DNA of 64,000 nucleotides from Paramyrothecium sp. XJ0827 (Eukaryota > Ascomycota > Sordariomycetes > Hypocreales > Stachybotryaceae), in assembly GCA_020881915.1 (NCBI GenBank), contig JAJFPB010000006.1, positions 2,108,001 through 2,172,000 of the forward strand, given 5' to 3'. A program made the translations under genes and the position numbers. Shown in pieces: positions 1-11,474 of this stretch; the first letter of the stretch is position 1; every line of letters starts with the position of its first letter. Under the pieces are notes generated by a model that saw only the letters and a program-made list of their open reading frames with translations, did no database searches and had not been told where the DNA came from.

Positions 1-657
1 GGGGAGGGAGGGAGCATGGAGGAGGCTGGACGCGCTCGTGAGTGCGACATGTTCCACCGAAAACCGACAGACTGTGTGCTTCGCGGTAGAGGTCCCCATG
101 AACGACAGTGCGGATTGACGGAGCTTAGCAAGCACTGCAATGGTACGGTAAAGGTATGACCCGGAAAGAGGTGAATTGCGGGGAAGCCCGATCTGGTACC
201 GTAAATGTCCCGTGCGATTGCGCTGCACTGTGACGTTCACTGTGATTGCTCCGCTCGATGTGCCTTACGTAAGTCAAAGAGGTCAGCCAAGGGGAAGCTT
301 GGGCCACCTCAAGTACTGTCACCTCGTTAGCTCCGATACAAGCTTTCGAACAAATCAACAGCTCCATTTCGGTTCATTAACACCTACAATAGAACCGACA
401 AGGTGATAGCTTCTGGACCGCGAAGCTCCCTTACCGGCGCTAGTATTTACAGTATCGACGACAGGTTTATCGTGACGCTACTATCTACGCGACACGTCCA
501 TTGACACTTGTAGTATGCATGCGCCCTTTGACCTGGACCCCTCTGGAGGCCACAGCTTTAATTTGCAACATTAGTCTGGATGGTTTAGATATTTGCCAGC
601 AAATATTACATATTGAGGACTCTTTAATTGTTCATCGCTTTTATGCTCAAGCTACGT
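1..657. other. Intergenic, no gene recognised
   Basis: This stretch lies downstream of the lipase gene, so its right end should include the lipase 3' UTR. Open frames of up to about 80 codons exist on both strands, but they show no recognisable motif. Nothing else was identified. Confidence 0.5.
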
Positions 658-1806
658 CTACAAGATCCCTCCTGGTACGGTGCCGCCAATGAGGATAGCA
701 TCCGCCGCAGCATCATCCTTGACTTCCTCTCGGATGTCCTCGGGGAAGTAGATGCCATTGACCGTGTCAGGGTTGGTATCGTTGATGCAACTAATCCTTC
801 CAAAGTAGTAACTGTGGTCGGTGATGCTGATGGGGAGCGAGAGGTTGGCGTTGCATCCAAAGTTTTGGTTGCCCAGGCAAGTCTTGATGTCGGCAATCGG
901 CCAGCGGTTGGGGTCGGCCGGGGTGCCAGTGAGCCAGATTTCAGGGGATGTGTGCGCATATCCCAAAACTACCAGAGGCACCTTTGGGACCACGTCGCCG
1001 TTGTGCGTCACTCGGTAGAGGCGTCCTGGTTGACCGCTGATGAAGTCGCTGAACTTGTCATTGCCGACGCGCGGCTGCCCGTACGTGTACAGGTCCAGCC
1101 TGTAGCCGTCCACAGCGCGCAGGTGGGCCGCGGCGATCGTAACGATGGCACCCCCGAGGGAGTGGCCCGTGAGGACGACCTTGTAGTTGGGGTAGCTGAC
1201 GATGGTCTGAAACAGCGCGGTTCGCACGTCCCGAGCGATCTCGTTCCAAGCATTGTAGAAGCCGCGGTGCATCCAAGCCCCCGGGGCCAGAAGACTGTCG
1301 ATGGCCTTGAAGTCTAGGTTAGTTGCCCAGTTCTTGTCCGTGACGGTACCGCGAGCGGCGAAGACGATTTCTTTCCGCGAGTCCACGCGGGCCACGTAGC
1401 CTGCGATATCATTCCCCGTACTGTCGAATGCCATTCATTAGTGTTGGGGTTCTGTCGCCTGAAATGTGGATTAGGGCAATGAATACATGAATGACTGGAC
1501 AACGACACCCTTGTCCGTGAGAAGTCGGTTGCAGTTCGATTCACACTTGAGTGGCTGTCCGGCCGGTGTGTTGTAGTTGCAGTACGCAGCGCCGGCGTAC
1601 TCGGCGTAAAGGTCAAGACGATCTAGTTCCGAAGATGTGATCGCCACTACCCTCCATTGTCAGAAATTGCCGAAAAGAATGCACATACAAGCTGCGCTAA
1701 AGTTGTTGGTACCTGCTGTCTCCTCCCTCTCCAGCAAGGAGAGAGGGGTCGCAAGAGCAAGGCCGGCTACGGCGGCAAGCGATAGGACGGTTCGGCACAG
1801 CATCAT
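658..1806 (-). CDS. Secreted class 3 lipase (alpha/beta hydrolase)
   Basis: Predicted secreted triacylglycerol lipase or esterase of the fungal lipase class 3 family. The model has three exons: 1806-1689, 1622-1487 and 1420-658, with GT-AG introns of 66 nt each. It gives 338 residues. Residues 1-20 form a signal peptide (MMLCRTVLSLAAVAGLALAT). The nucleophile elbow GHSLGG places Ser172 as catalytic. Asp227 (in THNGDVVP) and His287 (in TDHSYYFG) complete the triad by family position. The RLDLYAEYAGAAYC segment near residue 41 is typical of the N-terminal helix of these lipases, and FAARGT is the usual strand before the oxyanion region. Splicing at 1421/1486 joins VVVQSF to ITGNDIAGYVA, which restores the expected family sequence. 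A TATAAA lies about 107 bp upstream. Substrate preference (fat, cutin or feruloyl ester) cannot be read from the sequence. The family call is firm. Confidence 0.93.
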
Positions 1807-1912
1807 GGCTTTCAAAATGCAGTATTCTGTCAGCTTGAAGCTTGCAAAAGGCCTAGTAGAGCTGGTGCAGAGACCGGACCCGCCTCTGGTTCTGGATCAT
1901 GGGACTGACGCC

Positions 1913-1918
1913 TTTATA
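1913..1918 (-). promoter_or_regulatory. TATA box of the lipase gene
   Basis: TATAAA on the minus strand, 107 bp upstream of the lipase ATG. This is a usual position for a fungal core promoter. The assignment rests on position only. Confidence 0.45.
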
Positions 1919-3019
1919 GTCTGCACCGTCAATCAAAAGATATCCAACAACGGATGTTCTTGTGGAGCTACGACAACTGTTCTTCGGTTACACTCGCTCG
2001 GGCCAACCAACATTCGAAAAATGCATGTTTGGAATGTGTCCGAGCCCCTGGTACGATGGGCATTCCTACCAGCTGCTCATGGGGTCTGGGACTGCGGCTT
2101 CTTTTCCACAGAAATTTTTCATGTCTCAGATCAGGAACATTCCCCGTTCGACTCTTGCTATTCACCCAAAAGCTCTCGATCAAAGAGTTATTGTTAAAGG
2201 CCTCTACTCCTCTCGATTTTAACATGCCTGTTTTCGAGAGAAACATCAGAAAGCCGAGTAAAATACCATGGCACTCGATCGAAGACTGTCAAGATAGTCA
2301 TGTCATGGATCCAGATCTTCAGTTTCCTGTCTGAGATGCCACATATTTGAGCATTGAGGGTGATGTGTTGCAGTGAAACATTGGAGATTGCCGAGGGTTT
2401 CCCAGATGCAGGCCTTCGGAAAAAAGTTTAGCGAAATGAAACGCAGCAGGCAGTGTCTTCCACGAAATGGAGTGACACGGATGTATGAGCGTAGTCTACA
2501 AGTCACAATGCTCTCAGCAGTAAGAGAACAATAGCGCATGGTGGCAAAGGCCATTCAAGCATAGTGAGACGCCACGATAGACATGCTGTCGAATTTTTCC
2601 GAGTGTTGGTTTGGCAAGTCTACGTGACAACCAAAGCCCGCCATGGGTCGGCTTATTCGCCTGAAAGGGTAGTTGCGTTGCCCTCAAACGGGCGGTCCTG
2701 TTAAGACATTTCAACCAAAACATGGGGGTATTAAATGCCAAATCTACTAGTTCAAACTTGGAATAATCTGCGACGGATATGCAGAAACAGGCAGCATCAA
2801 TTATACTCCGGGAAGATCAAAAGTCCTCATCATGTTAGTGCTAGTCCCATGCACTTCTCACAGTTGTCGAGTGAATGTAAGGAGTGGATAGAAGAGCCCA
2901 AAGTAAGTGCGTATCAGAAGAACAGCAGTCAAACATTACTCCGCTGCGATTTCAACAAGAGTATACTGAATCCAAACACTCTCCTGCAAATATATGCACG
3001 GCCCGACCTGGATGGATAT
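1919..3019. other. Intergenic, no gene recognised
   Basis: This interval contains the distal lipase promoter and the 3' flank of the first microprotein gene. Open frames of 80-186 codons exist between 1640 and 2740 on both strands. They lack motifs and partly overlap the spliced lipase 5' exons. Nothing can be supported. Confidence 0.45.
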
Positions 3020-3314
3020 TCATTCGTAGTACGGGGTTGATTGTACCAACACCATCACGGCTGTCCCTCGAGCAACGGGTCGGAGAGGTTCCGATTCGGC
3101 TTGGCTTCTGCCTGTCTCTAGATCGTAATCTTTTGATTTCGAGTTAGAACTAATCCAACCTTCGAACTCCATGTATTGGTGGCTGACAACTCTTACTTCT
3201 TGAGTGTCTTTGGATCAAGTTTCCTCTCCAGAGTTGCCAGGCTATCAGGGCCAGTGGAGGGAGGTTGACGACCACCCCCAGGATTGCAATGATGGCTTCA
3301 GTCGAGATCGCCAT
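3020..3314 (-). CDS. Single-pass membrane microprotein, copy A
   Basis: An unnamed 69-residue protein in two exons, 3314-3197 and 3111-3020. The 85-nt intron has donor GTAAGA, a CTAAC branch site and a CAG acceptor. The N terminus (MAISTEAIIAILGVVVNLPP) begins a hydrophobic segment that runs to about residue 29 and ends in AWQLW. A basic, polar tail follows. The protein has no signal-peptide look; a signal-anchor with a short lumenal end is inferred. The model is supported by a paralogue at 7700-7993, which has the same exon structure. The first 29 residues match at 24 positions, and exon 2 aligns without gaps around AESEPLRPVAR versus AEAELLQPLAR. The unspliced frame would give a 54-residue protein with a non-matching end. 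An acceptor 6 nt earlier is also possible. Function is unknown. Confidence 0.62.
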
Positions 3315-3606
3315 GAGTTAGTTGGACTGATTTGAGGTCTTTAGATCAGAAGACTGTGGAGGAATTTGGGGGAGAATGGCATGAATTGGTCGTAGTGATT
3401 TGACCGAATTTTCCTTGCCTTCGTCAAGTGCATAGCAGCTTATGTGTCGGGAGGTCGTTCAAGCACCGATCGAAACAAGGATTATCCGGTAAGTGAGGCT
3501 GTAGTGAAGGGTGAAAGTTCTGATAAATCAGGGCCCGTGGCCCCGTCCTTCTATATGCACAGTAATTTTTGTACATGACTTGTCGGCGCCATTAGTTTCA
3601 CTTTCC

Positions 3607-3706
3607 ACCATCCTCACGCACTACCACCACCCTCATGCACAGCACTACCAACATCCTCATGCACCAACCCCTTGCTCATGCACGACCCCCGTGCTCATGC
3701 ATGCAT
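3607..3706. repeat. Degenerate CCTCATGCAC-type tandem repeat
   Basis: Several imperfect copies of a unit containing CTCATGCAC alternate with CACTACCA-like spacers. The array ends in CATGCATG. It is non-coding by appearance. Confidence 0.6.
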
Positions 3707-4158
3707 AGCCACCGCCCATGATGCTTAGAGAATATGCCGGATCCTTCGGATTTTTGCTTGCCTCTGAAGTCCTGAGTAAATACTTATTATCGGTAGATTT
3801 GGGCTTCTCTATCGCAGATAATTATATGTAGCCGAAGGACGCAGGCGTTCTCTTGAATACGTGAAGACACTGCCGCCTGCTGGCCCTCGTTTCTCTACTG
3901 CATGTTGATGCTGTTCGTAGAAGTGTTTGCGCAAGGCTTAGCCGATGCATGGCCACGATCGCGGCTCTCAAGTAGGGCAGATTTGGGTGTGCAGATTAGA
4001 GAAATGGAATGATCCAGCGATAGTGATTGGCGCGACCTCGTGTTGGACTCTTCTAGTTTAAAGTAGCGGAACAAATTGGGGCAGGTCAAACTGACAGGGA
4101 ACACGGTGAGATGGCTGTCTACAGGTAGTTATGTTCTGCGGGGATGGGACGTATATTT

Positions 4159-4304
4159 TGGGACGAGTCGAGGGATGGAGTTTGGGACGATTTGGGATGA
4201 TTTGGGACGAGTCGAGGGACTAGGGACTAGGGACTAGGGACAGTGGACGAGGGACAGGGGACGAGAGACAGGGGACTATAGAGGGACAGGGGACGAAGGA
4301 CGAG
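4159..4304. repeat. GGGAC-based minisatellite
   Basis: Direct repeats of a core GGGAC followed by 2-5 variable bases. Three perfect GGGACTA copies sit in the middle, flanked by TTTGGGACGA units on the left and GGGACAG/GGGACGA units on the right. The plus strand is strongly purine-rich. It is not the fungal telomere unit (TTAGGG), so a telomeric origin is not supported. Confidence 0.75.
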
Positions 4305-7300
4305 TTTTAGGTATTGCAGGGCATTTTAGGCAGGTCTTTTAAGAACCTACCTACCTACCTACCTAGTAGTACTATAAGATTTAGTATTTGAAGATCTACC
4401 TAAGTACTGCGAGATTTAGGTCTGTATGAGATTACAAAGGCTTGACGAGAGCTTAGGTTGGGTTTACTGAGATAATACGTAGACTCTCAAACCCAATTAT
4501 AAGTCCTCACTACTCACCTCTCCTGTTGTCACAGGCTACTTTGTGAATCGTTCAAGACATCGAAAACTGATGCCCAGATTCCCTCTTGAACGGCTGTCGG
4601 TTTCCATAAACCGGATTCGGATCAGTTTCTATATTCAATAATCGCTAACCAATTCTTTGACAGGTTTGGCGACATCTCGGTATGGTTACAGAGAACAGCT
4701 CTGCAATTGAGGCAACAAACTTGCACAACATAGATTTCCCGGTCGCTGTTTACACTCTGCAAGACAATGAGCCACCAAGCTGCCTTTTAGCGACGCAAGC
4801 TTTGGTGACCTGTCACTTCTCAAGAGCCGAGGAATAGGGCTAGCGTGACTTCCCATTACTTGAGCTTGTTGGGCAAACTGTCAACTTGTCGCTAAGTCAG
4901 TTAGATAGATAAGTAGAGACTCCGGGCATGCCTGCTCTCCCGATGCCTGACTTCTTACTGCCGCCTGACACGGCCAGACAGGATCAGAGCTTGCAGCCTG
5001 ATTTGGGTTTCACCAGGTTCTCTCGAGTTGTATCAGCCAGTTACTTCGTTTTCTGGGCCCCGAAAATCCGCCTCGAAATTCGCCTCTCCGTGGAGAAAGG
5101 TCTTTTTAGAGGCGTCTTAAAAAGTCACGGTCTGGGGCCGCTCTAGTGCATCGATAGGCATTCGAAAGCGTGTCCAGAGCTCGGGGTATTGTGAGATCAA
5201 GCCGCGCACACAAGCGGGTTTGACGCCGCAGCGGTCTCAAGCGATGTACTAAAATGCTCCACAGTCTGACCTTGCGAAAGGAGAGGGAAAGCGGTGTGCC
5301 ACACGCCTTTTTGGGAGTAAGTACAAACAGAAACGCTCAGAAAAGAACTAGGAATAAGTAAAAAAACTCATGCCTGAAATGCATCTGGCATCGTAGAGCA
5401 GTATGTCACTCTCTTCACAAACAGCTATTGCATGACTGAACATCTGTGGTTTAGTGCTCTGGACTTTTTCATGCGAGGCCTGTCGTCGGCCCACCATGTC
5501 TGGAATTCCGCAAACACTCTACATTCAAGCAGACATTACAGCAATGGATATCTTCAAGCTCCCCTCTGGTACATTTTTCATAGCCGCAGAATGAGCGGTT
5601 TGCAACTGATCAATGTGTCAAGTGAACTATATTCCCTAGGTATACCCGCATTATCAAGATGATGAAAGGCGGTGTCTTGCATCAAGCCTTGTCCATACCC
5701 CTTTGCATTTGTGGGCCTCGGCTTATTCCATCATGGAAAGAGCAGCTGTCAAGACAAAATCTTACCATCTCAACAAATCTTTGACGCTTGCGACGCTTCG
5801 GCATTGCCGCTTCGAAACTCGCACACGCCGTATTTTTCTATTCATGATGGTGTATTTCACTCACAACATTGAAGATGAATTTCCCTTCTCGAGGGAGGAT
5901 TTCAAACCTAAGCTGGACTACGTTTGCAAGCCATAATTTTGCCGATATACATAAGGATCTCAGTTCGCTTTTCCAAGCTGCCCCTGGACAAATTTTATTG
6001 TTCGACACGAAGTGTCTCTTTATTCCGGCTTGGTCGATCATGGAGACTTCTTAACGACAAGATGACCGAGCGTCTTGTGAATTTTCTACGGAATATGTTA
6101 TCAGTGTGTGAAGAGCGGGTCCAAACGGACAATCCGGACATTGCTAGCTATAGCTCTCTCAAAACTCTGGTAATGGAAGTGACGGTCGAACTGGTCGTTA
6201 ACAGTCAAAATTATCCTTGTTTTGCTTTTGAATATTTGGGAGCGACCGTGGAGGCTGGAAAACCTAATGGATACCTGGGGTATTGTCAAAATTCCTGGGA
6301 AATGATTATTAGGGAAGATTAGTGGCTGTTATTGTGAAACGCTAAGAAATGAGTAAGGTGTGATGGGAAGACTCAGATGTTGCTTCGCAGAAATCATGGA
6401 AGAGCTTTGTGTACTAACTAACTCTGGAGAGGAATTGAAGCTGACTGCGTTGTTTTAACCTTGACATCCATATCTTTGCAAGTATCTCATCTTAAGAATT
6501 TTCAAGCAACCCTTGACCCCTGAATCTTCACAGCAAGCTTTGGACGCTGCTTTGCGAAAGGAAAAATAGGGCGGCTGACTCGTTTGCGCGCAGACATGAC
6601 TATGATATGCAATGAGCTAAGCCGTCTTTATTCTCATTCGTTTAATTTGCATCTTAGTATGTCTCCCCAAACTGGCTCGCGACGGCAACAAATTCACGTG
6701 GAGTATTCATGGGGCCTCACTGTACCAGTTGTCAGCGTTCCTGACAGTTTGGTCATTCTGAGGTAAACTTGCTCCAGCCATGGACACGCTTCGCTTCGCA
6801 ATGCTTCTGGCGAAGTACCACAGCAACTTGGGGATGACAATATTAAGCCCGAATAAACAACAGTGATGTTGGCTCCCTTGGCAATTCTCGGTATCACTGA
6901 GTTGCAGAAACCCATTTCCAAACAAATCGTACAAGGTTGAGATCGGTAGAGAATCCTTGCGCTTGAAATGACCAATCCTAAGGAATGTGCCCAGTTTATG
7001 GGCCGCTGTGGTTCGCATTGAAAGTGAGCTGCGATACGAATGCTGCGTAAAAAAGAATCGGAAAAATCCGATGATACATCATGCGCAAACTTTGTCGAAT
7101 TGCATCACAGCATTGCCTCAGTCGAGCTCGTAGAGGGTCTCACGTCACAGCCAGACCTCATGCTTCTTGTGCACATGCTGAGTCAAGATGTGGGATTCTA
7201 ATGCCGAATTTACTGCTTTGGCTCGAGGCCTGTATTTAGATGGTCACTGGTCATTGTCAGGACGTCCGGGATAGCCAAGAGGTGCGACAATCGTCATGCG

Positions 7301-7699
7301 CCAGTATTAAACATGTGAACTCAGCCTTAATATCTTTATCGTGGAAGACTTCAGGGCTTTGACTGGCACAATGTTTGGGCAGGTTGTGACGAATTTCGTT
7401 CAAGTTACGATGAACAATAAGAGACAAGCTGTTACAGGGTAACTGAGACACTGGGATCATAGCACCGGACAAGCCGGCGCCGGAACAAGGCCCACTAACA
7501 GCTATATAACGGCCGCTCCCCCGGGACCTAGCTAGTCTTCTCCTTCTTCCCCTTATGCAGTTAAATAACATCGTCAAGGACCGCATCCAGAGACCTCTAG
7601 ATGCCGCCCCCTTACACAAGCATTCCAGGGTCACATGGGAATACGTGTAAGCCCAGGCCCAATAATGAAAGCATGGGATACGAATATCCTTTCAAGCCA

Positions 7700-7993
7700 T
7701 CATACGATGCTATCAACGGACCGTACCAACAGTATCATGTCTGTCCTTCGAGCCAAAGGTTGGAGGAGCTCAGCTTCTGCATGCCTCCTGCCAGCGAATG
7801 ACGCGTGTTCTAAATTTAAAAAATTAAAAAAACCACGTTAGTGATTACACAGTATGGATTGGTTATTCGAGGGAACGTGAGAATACTTGCTTCTTGCTTG
7901 TTTTTCCCAAAGCTGCCATGCTATAAAAATGAGGGGTGGGAGGTTAATTACTACTCCGAGAATAGCGATGACGGCTTCGGTTGAGAGCGCCAT
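7700..7993 (-). CDS. Single-pass membrane microprotein, copy B
   Basis: A 64-residue paralogue of the protein at 3020-3314. Its two exons are 7993-7887 and 7787-7700. The 99-nt intron has donor GTATTC, a CACTAAC branch site and a GGCAG acceptor. A GC donor (GCAAGT) 3 nt upstream, paired with an ATTTAG acceptor, would also keep frame, so the exact junction is open. The N-terminal hydrophobic segment is MALSTEAVIAILGVVINLPP followed by LIFIAWQLW. The tail contains RHAEAELLQPLARRTD. Between the copies most codon differences in the membrane segment are synonymous, which suggests selection on the protein. Reading through the intron would give an unrelated, poorly conserved end. Function is unknown; an integral-membrane location is inferred. 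Confidence 0.62.
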
Positions 7994-9256
7994 AAGTGAT
8001 GCGAAGACGGGGGTAAAGTTGGGACGCGCAGCAAAAGGGGCGTAACAGGTCAAGGAATGAAACAAACGGATGGTATTTGTTGGTCGCTGTGGGAAATAAA
8101 ATCCCAATACTTTTCCTCCTTGTAGTCCATGTGAATGCAATGGTCATTTGGACACTATTTAATCTCACGCAGTTCTCCATCGGTTGGCCGTGGTTCGGGG
8201 ACTGTCTGGGCCACGAGGCTGAGTCCACCGGTGCCACAGAGTGCCCGATCGGAATGTCGCATTGCATTGCATTGCAGGGGTGTAATCGCTATTGACCAGC
8301 ATTTGTCCTTCCTGGTGTCCATGCCAAGGCGAGGACTCGGAAATCTTCCTGTGCCCCATCCCCTCATACCTAGGTACAGAGTTCGAAGCAAGGGTCTTAA
8401 TACCGAAGGTACCGGTACCTCCCATACAGGGCTCCTATTATGCAAATTCGTAGTAGAAGTCTAATGAGTTAGTTTCAGACCCTATTTAACAGATGAAGAG
8501 AGTCCGTAGCAGGGGTTTTACCTGTGTGCACCAGTACCAACGCGCTGCGAGGAGGTGTGCCATTCCCGCCGACAAGGCTCCTTACTTGCCATACCTTACC
8601 TTGCCCTGCCTGATCTTAACTGTTAGAGACAACGTTTTTCCTTCGGCCCTCCCCTCCAACTGCCCCATTGTCGGCTGTTCAGCTCAACCTTACAAGGTCA
8701 ACACAGCGCAAAGCAAGGCTGAAGTGCGCTGAACTATTCTGCGGAGCTTGCTAGCCGCGACTTGCGAAATCAAGGGTATGCCTGGATGTTTGCGCCTACT
8801 GGTGGGAACTGGTATACAATATTTGGGGCTTTGTGCGCCATGGTTTTGATAAACATGCAGCGCTCGCGCACAACATTATCTCTTGAATGAAACACTAGTC
8901 GCTTCTCGGAAGCGGAACAGCTCTTCAGCATTGATGACCGGAGGCCCACAGCTCCTGGCGAATGTGAATTCCTGTTTATGGAGATGATGGATGGCTCGGC
9001 CGAAGGAACAATGAATATGCTGGCTCCTTCTCAATGTCTACTGGGTTCTCTTTAAGGTCACAGGGTCAGTATGAGCACTCACTAGAAAGTCGATCAACAC
9101 CACGATTAAAAAGAGTCAACTCATGTTTGAGAGCAAGAAATGATCTGTTAAACACAGACTGTTCACAAGATATAAGTTGAATCATCACGATGTACAATTG
9201 AGTTTGTAAGGCCGCGCATTAGACTGATTTGTGACATGCATCTCTTGGTAGGAGAC
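7994..9256. other. Intergenic, no gene recognised
   Basis: This holds the upstream region of microprotein copy B and the 3' flank of the secreted-protein gene. Open frames under 110 codons occur on both strands without motifs. A run of CCTTACC/CTTGCC-like words lies near 8580-8610. No gene or structured repeat can be supported. Confidence 0.45.
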
Positions 9257-10120
9257 CTATTTCATAACCAACAAGAGGACCAAAGAGCAGACAAGAGTCA
9301 TCCCCAGCCATTTCTGTTGTTCCCCCCAGATACCTCCATGGGCGCCAGGCGCACTGCTGTCGGGATCTTCGTCCGAAGATGGGGGCGCATCCTCGTTGTC
9401 GGCTGTTGCCGTAGGTGGATATGCCCCTTTACAGCCAAGGGTGCCCGTGGCGGCCGTCTCGCCTTCTCCAGTGCACAGGCTGGGTCGGGGATCCACGCAC
9501 TCAGTGACCAACCCACTGTTGTCAGGACCGATATCCCCATCGATGACGGGAACGGCGTCGGGTTTGAAGTAGACGTCGCATCGAGACGTTGTAACGGCCT
9601 GTCCGCCAAGGTTGGTGCTGATGGTGGAGATGTAGGTGGTGACAAACTCGGCCAGGTCCGAGTTTGTTGCTTGCTCCTCGAGCTGAGTTGGCACACGGAC
9701 ACGAATGGAATCCGTGTAGGAGAACTGGGTCAGCGTGCAAGTCGATGGGTTGGAGACGATTGCGGGGACGTAGTAGGCCGTCGAGATTGTCGGTTCGGGA
9801 GTTTCTGAGGTAGGGGCATCAGAGGCGGCTGTCGGGAGGTCGACTGACGTGGGAAGACGGAATTCTTTGGTGGTGACATTTACCACAGCTCGTCCGAAGC
9901 CAGACTCAACGGCAGCGAAGTATTCGTCGCCGTACGCAGTCAGGATAGCCGTAGGCGAGACGGTAAGAGACCCAGTGAGATCTACCGTTTCAGAAATATT
10001 GTAGTCAGGCAAAATCCCCGTTGTGATGGAGCTCACAACCACATAGCGAGTGACTTCCCATGCCTCGGCTAGGGGTGCGATAGCCAGCGACAGGCTGAGA
10101 GCCTTCAACAGCAATAACAT
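9257..10120 (-). CDS. Secreted or membrane-anchored protein, unknown family
   Basis: An intronless 287-residue frame of unrecognised family. Residues 1-20 (MLLLLKALSLSLAIAPLAEA) are a clear signal peptide. The body is rich in Ser, Thr, Val and Pro and has five cysteines (in STCTLTQ, SRCDVYF, VTECVD, PSLCTGE and LGCKGAY), consistent with an extracellular fold. NIS and NVT are possible N-glycosylation sites. Residues about 230-262 are acidic, Pro/Ser-rich and likely disordered. The C-terminal hydrophobic stretch (WLGMTLVCSLVLLLVMK) could be a membrane anchor or a GPI-attachment signal. The final Lys makes a simple transmembrane end possible. A TATAAA lies about 67 bp upstream. Cell-wall or surface location is inferred and no enzyme motif is seen. 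Confidence 0.75.
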   Translation of the reverse strand: MLLLLKALSLSLAIAPLAEAWEVTRYVVVSSITTGILPDYNISETVDLTGSLTVSPTAILTAYGDEYFAAVESGFGRAVVNVTTKEFRLPTSVDLPTAASDAPTSETPEPTISTAYYVPAIVSNPSTCTLTQFSYTDSIRVRVPTQLEEQATNSDLAEFVTTYISTISTNLGGQAVTTSRCDVYFKPDAVPVIDGDIGPDNSGLVTECVDPRPSLCTGEGETAATGTLGCKGAYPPTATADNEDAPPSSDEDPDSSAPGAHGGIWGEQQKWLGMTLVCSLVLLLVMK

Positions 10121-10186
10121 TGTGACGAGAGGTATGGGGTGAAATAAGACAACATGTTAGGACTCGGAAGCAAGCCATAAGGCTCA

Positions 10187-10192
10187 TTTATA
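10187..10192 (-). promoter_or_regulatory. TATA-like box upstream of the secreted-protein gene
   Basis: TATAAA on the minus strand, 67 bp upstream of the ATG of the 287-residue secreted protein. The call is positional only. Confidence 0.35.
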
Positions 10193-11474
10193 TTCATAAT
10201 CTGACTGGGCGACGATCAGGCTGGTCCAAGCTGCATATGCGAGAAACACGAGAATGCAGGCTGTGCCGACAACCCAGCCGAACCCAGGGTATTTGCGAGG
10301 GCACAATGGTATTCACTTACATTGGTTGGCTGATAGCTGCAAGGATCGGCTCATGGTTTGTCTCGAATAGCACTAAGATCAATGCGAGACCCGCCGACTC
10401 TCCGCAGCGGCTGAAAGGAAATTAACGAGGACGTTGGGGCTGCTGTCCACAACAATGGCTAGTGCCGGCAGGCCCTTGCTACATCTGAAGCTGTTCCGAT
10501 ACCCGGGGAGACAACTTGTACAGCATGCGGCGGTAGTGCGGGCATTACCACTTCAGAAGGGGCCGCGGCAGTCTTCTTACGTTTCTTTGGGAGATCGGCC
10601 ACTACCGCTGCACGCGAGAAGTACAAGTATCAGGCGTTTGTTGAACTGATGGGTTGGCATTAAGCGAGTTCAAGATATAGTGGATGTATCTATATCTGAA
10701 ATCTGGTTGGCGAAGAAGATGGTGGCATTGAGGACGTCGCAGTCAATGCCGCCGGTATGAAACGACATGTCACGCTAGCAACTTCTACTGACCGGGGTTG
10801 GGAATCGCACGGACGCCGTTACGCTACCCTGAAGGGACGTTTTCCTAGAGTCCCAAAATAAGCCGGTTGGGCTGGGGTCCAATTTTCGCTCTCCTTCTTT
10901 TCTCGGTGATGTTGATAGGGGTGATGCTAGTCAGTCATGGTATTCAAAGGAAATCTATATTTGGGATTCAGACTCTTTTGATTTTCCTATCCCAATTCTG
11001 CACTAGGTTCATACTGTCTGTGCTTACATGTGAATGACTCGTGTTTCAATCACCTGTTTCCATGCGATGGACCCCATGCAGCTCACAACAATAAATTGAG
11101 AATATTAACTTTAGCTGTAAAACACCTTTCACAACAACACAGGCATGATACGTAATTCGCCGCCCAATGCGACATTCCGGGCCGGGAAACACGGGGCACA
11201 TTTTGCTCCCATCACGACATGATGCATTGCATACACCCAATCAGGACACTCGCTTGTGGCACTTTATCGCCTCACCTACTCTATGACGTACATGTAGCGA
11301 TAACAGGGACCCTTGTGTAATTGGCCCCTACACAATCCATGCTTCCGGCATCTAGCTTATTATGATGCAAAACCCCTCAAAAGTCCGGCGGCTGTGTTGC
11401 CCTTGCTTTGTTGTTTGAAGTCTCAGCTTTAAACCGTCTCGTTGCATCTGCGTGTTAGTTCTGCGAAGCTTGAT
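10193..11474. other. Divergent promoter region
   Basis: This is the intergenic space between the secreted-protein gene (-) and the PQ-loop gene (+), so both promoters should lie here. Small frames are present but none shows a domain. A CCCAAAATAAGCCGGTTGG stretch near 10853 is the only notable local motif and has no known meaning here. Confidence 0.45.

Larger units (their letters stand above)
3315..7699. other. Gene-poor spacer between the microprotein copies
   Basis: About 4.4 kb with no recognised gene. It holds a CCTCATGCAC-type repeat (3607-3706), a minisatellite of GGGACTA/GGGACGA units (4159-4304) and a short CTAC tetranucleotide run (about 4347-4366). The most protein-like frames are an 86-codon ATG frame at 6062-6322 (+) and a 103-codon ATG frame at 6707-7018 (-). 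Neither has a recognisable domain, so they are not called genes. Confidence 0.5.

Noticed and set aside
4159..4304. Telomere-like repeat
   Set aside because: The unit is GGGAC-based, not TTAGGG, and the flanks are ordinary single-copy DNA.
6062..7018. Protein-like frames of 86 (+) and 103 (-) codons
   Set aside because: Both are ATG-led but no family, paralogue or splice signals support them.
9236..9808. 190-codon plus-strand frame
   Set aside because: Antisense to the signal-peptide-bearing secreted-protein gene, which has the better evidence.
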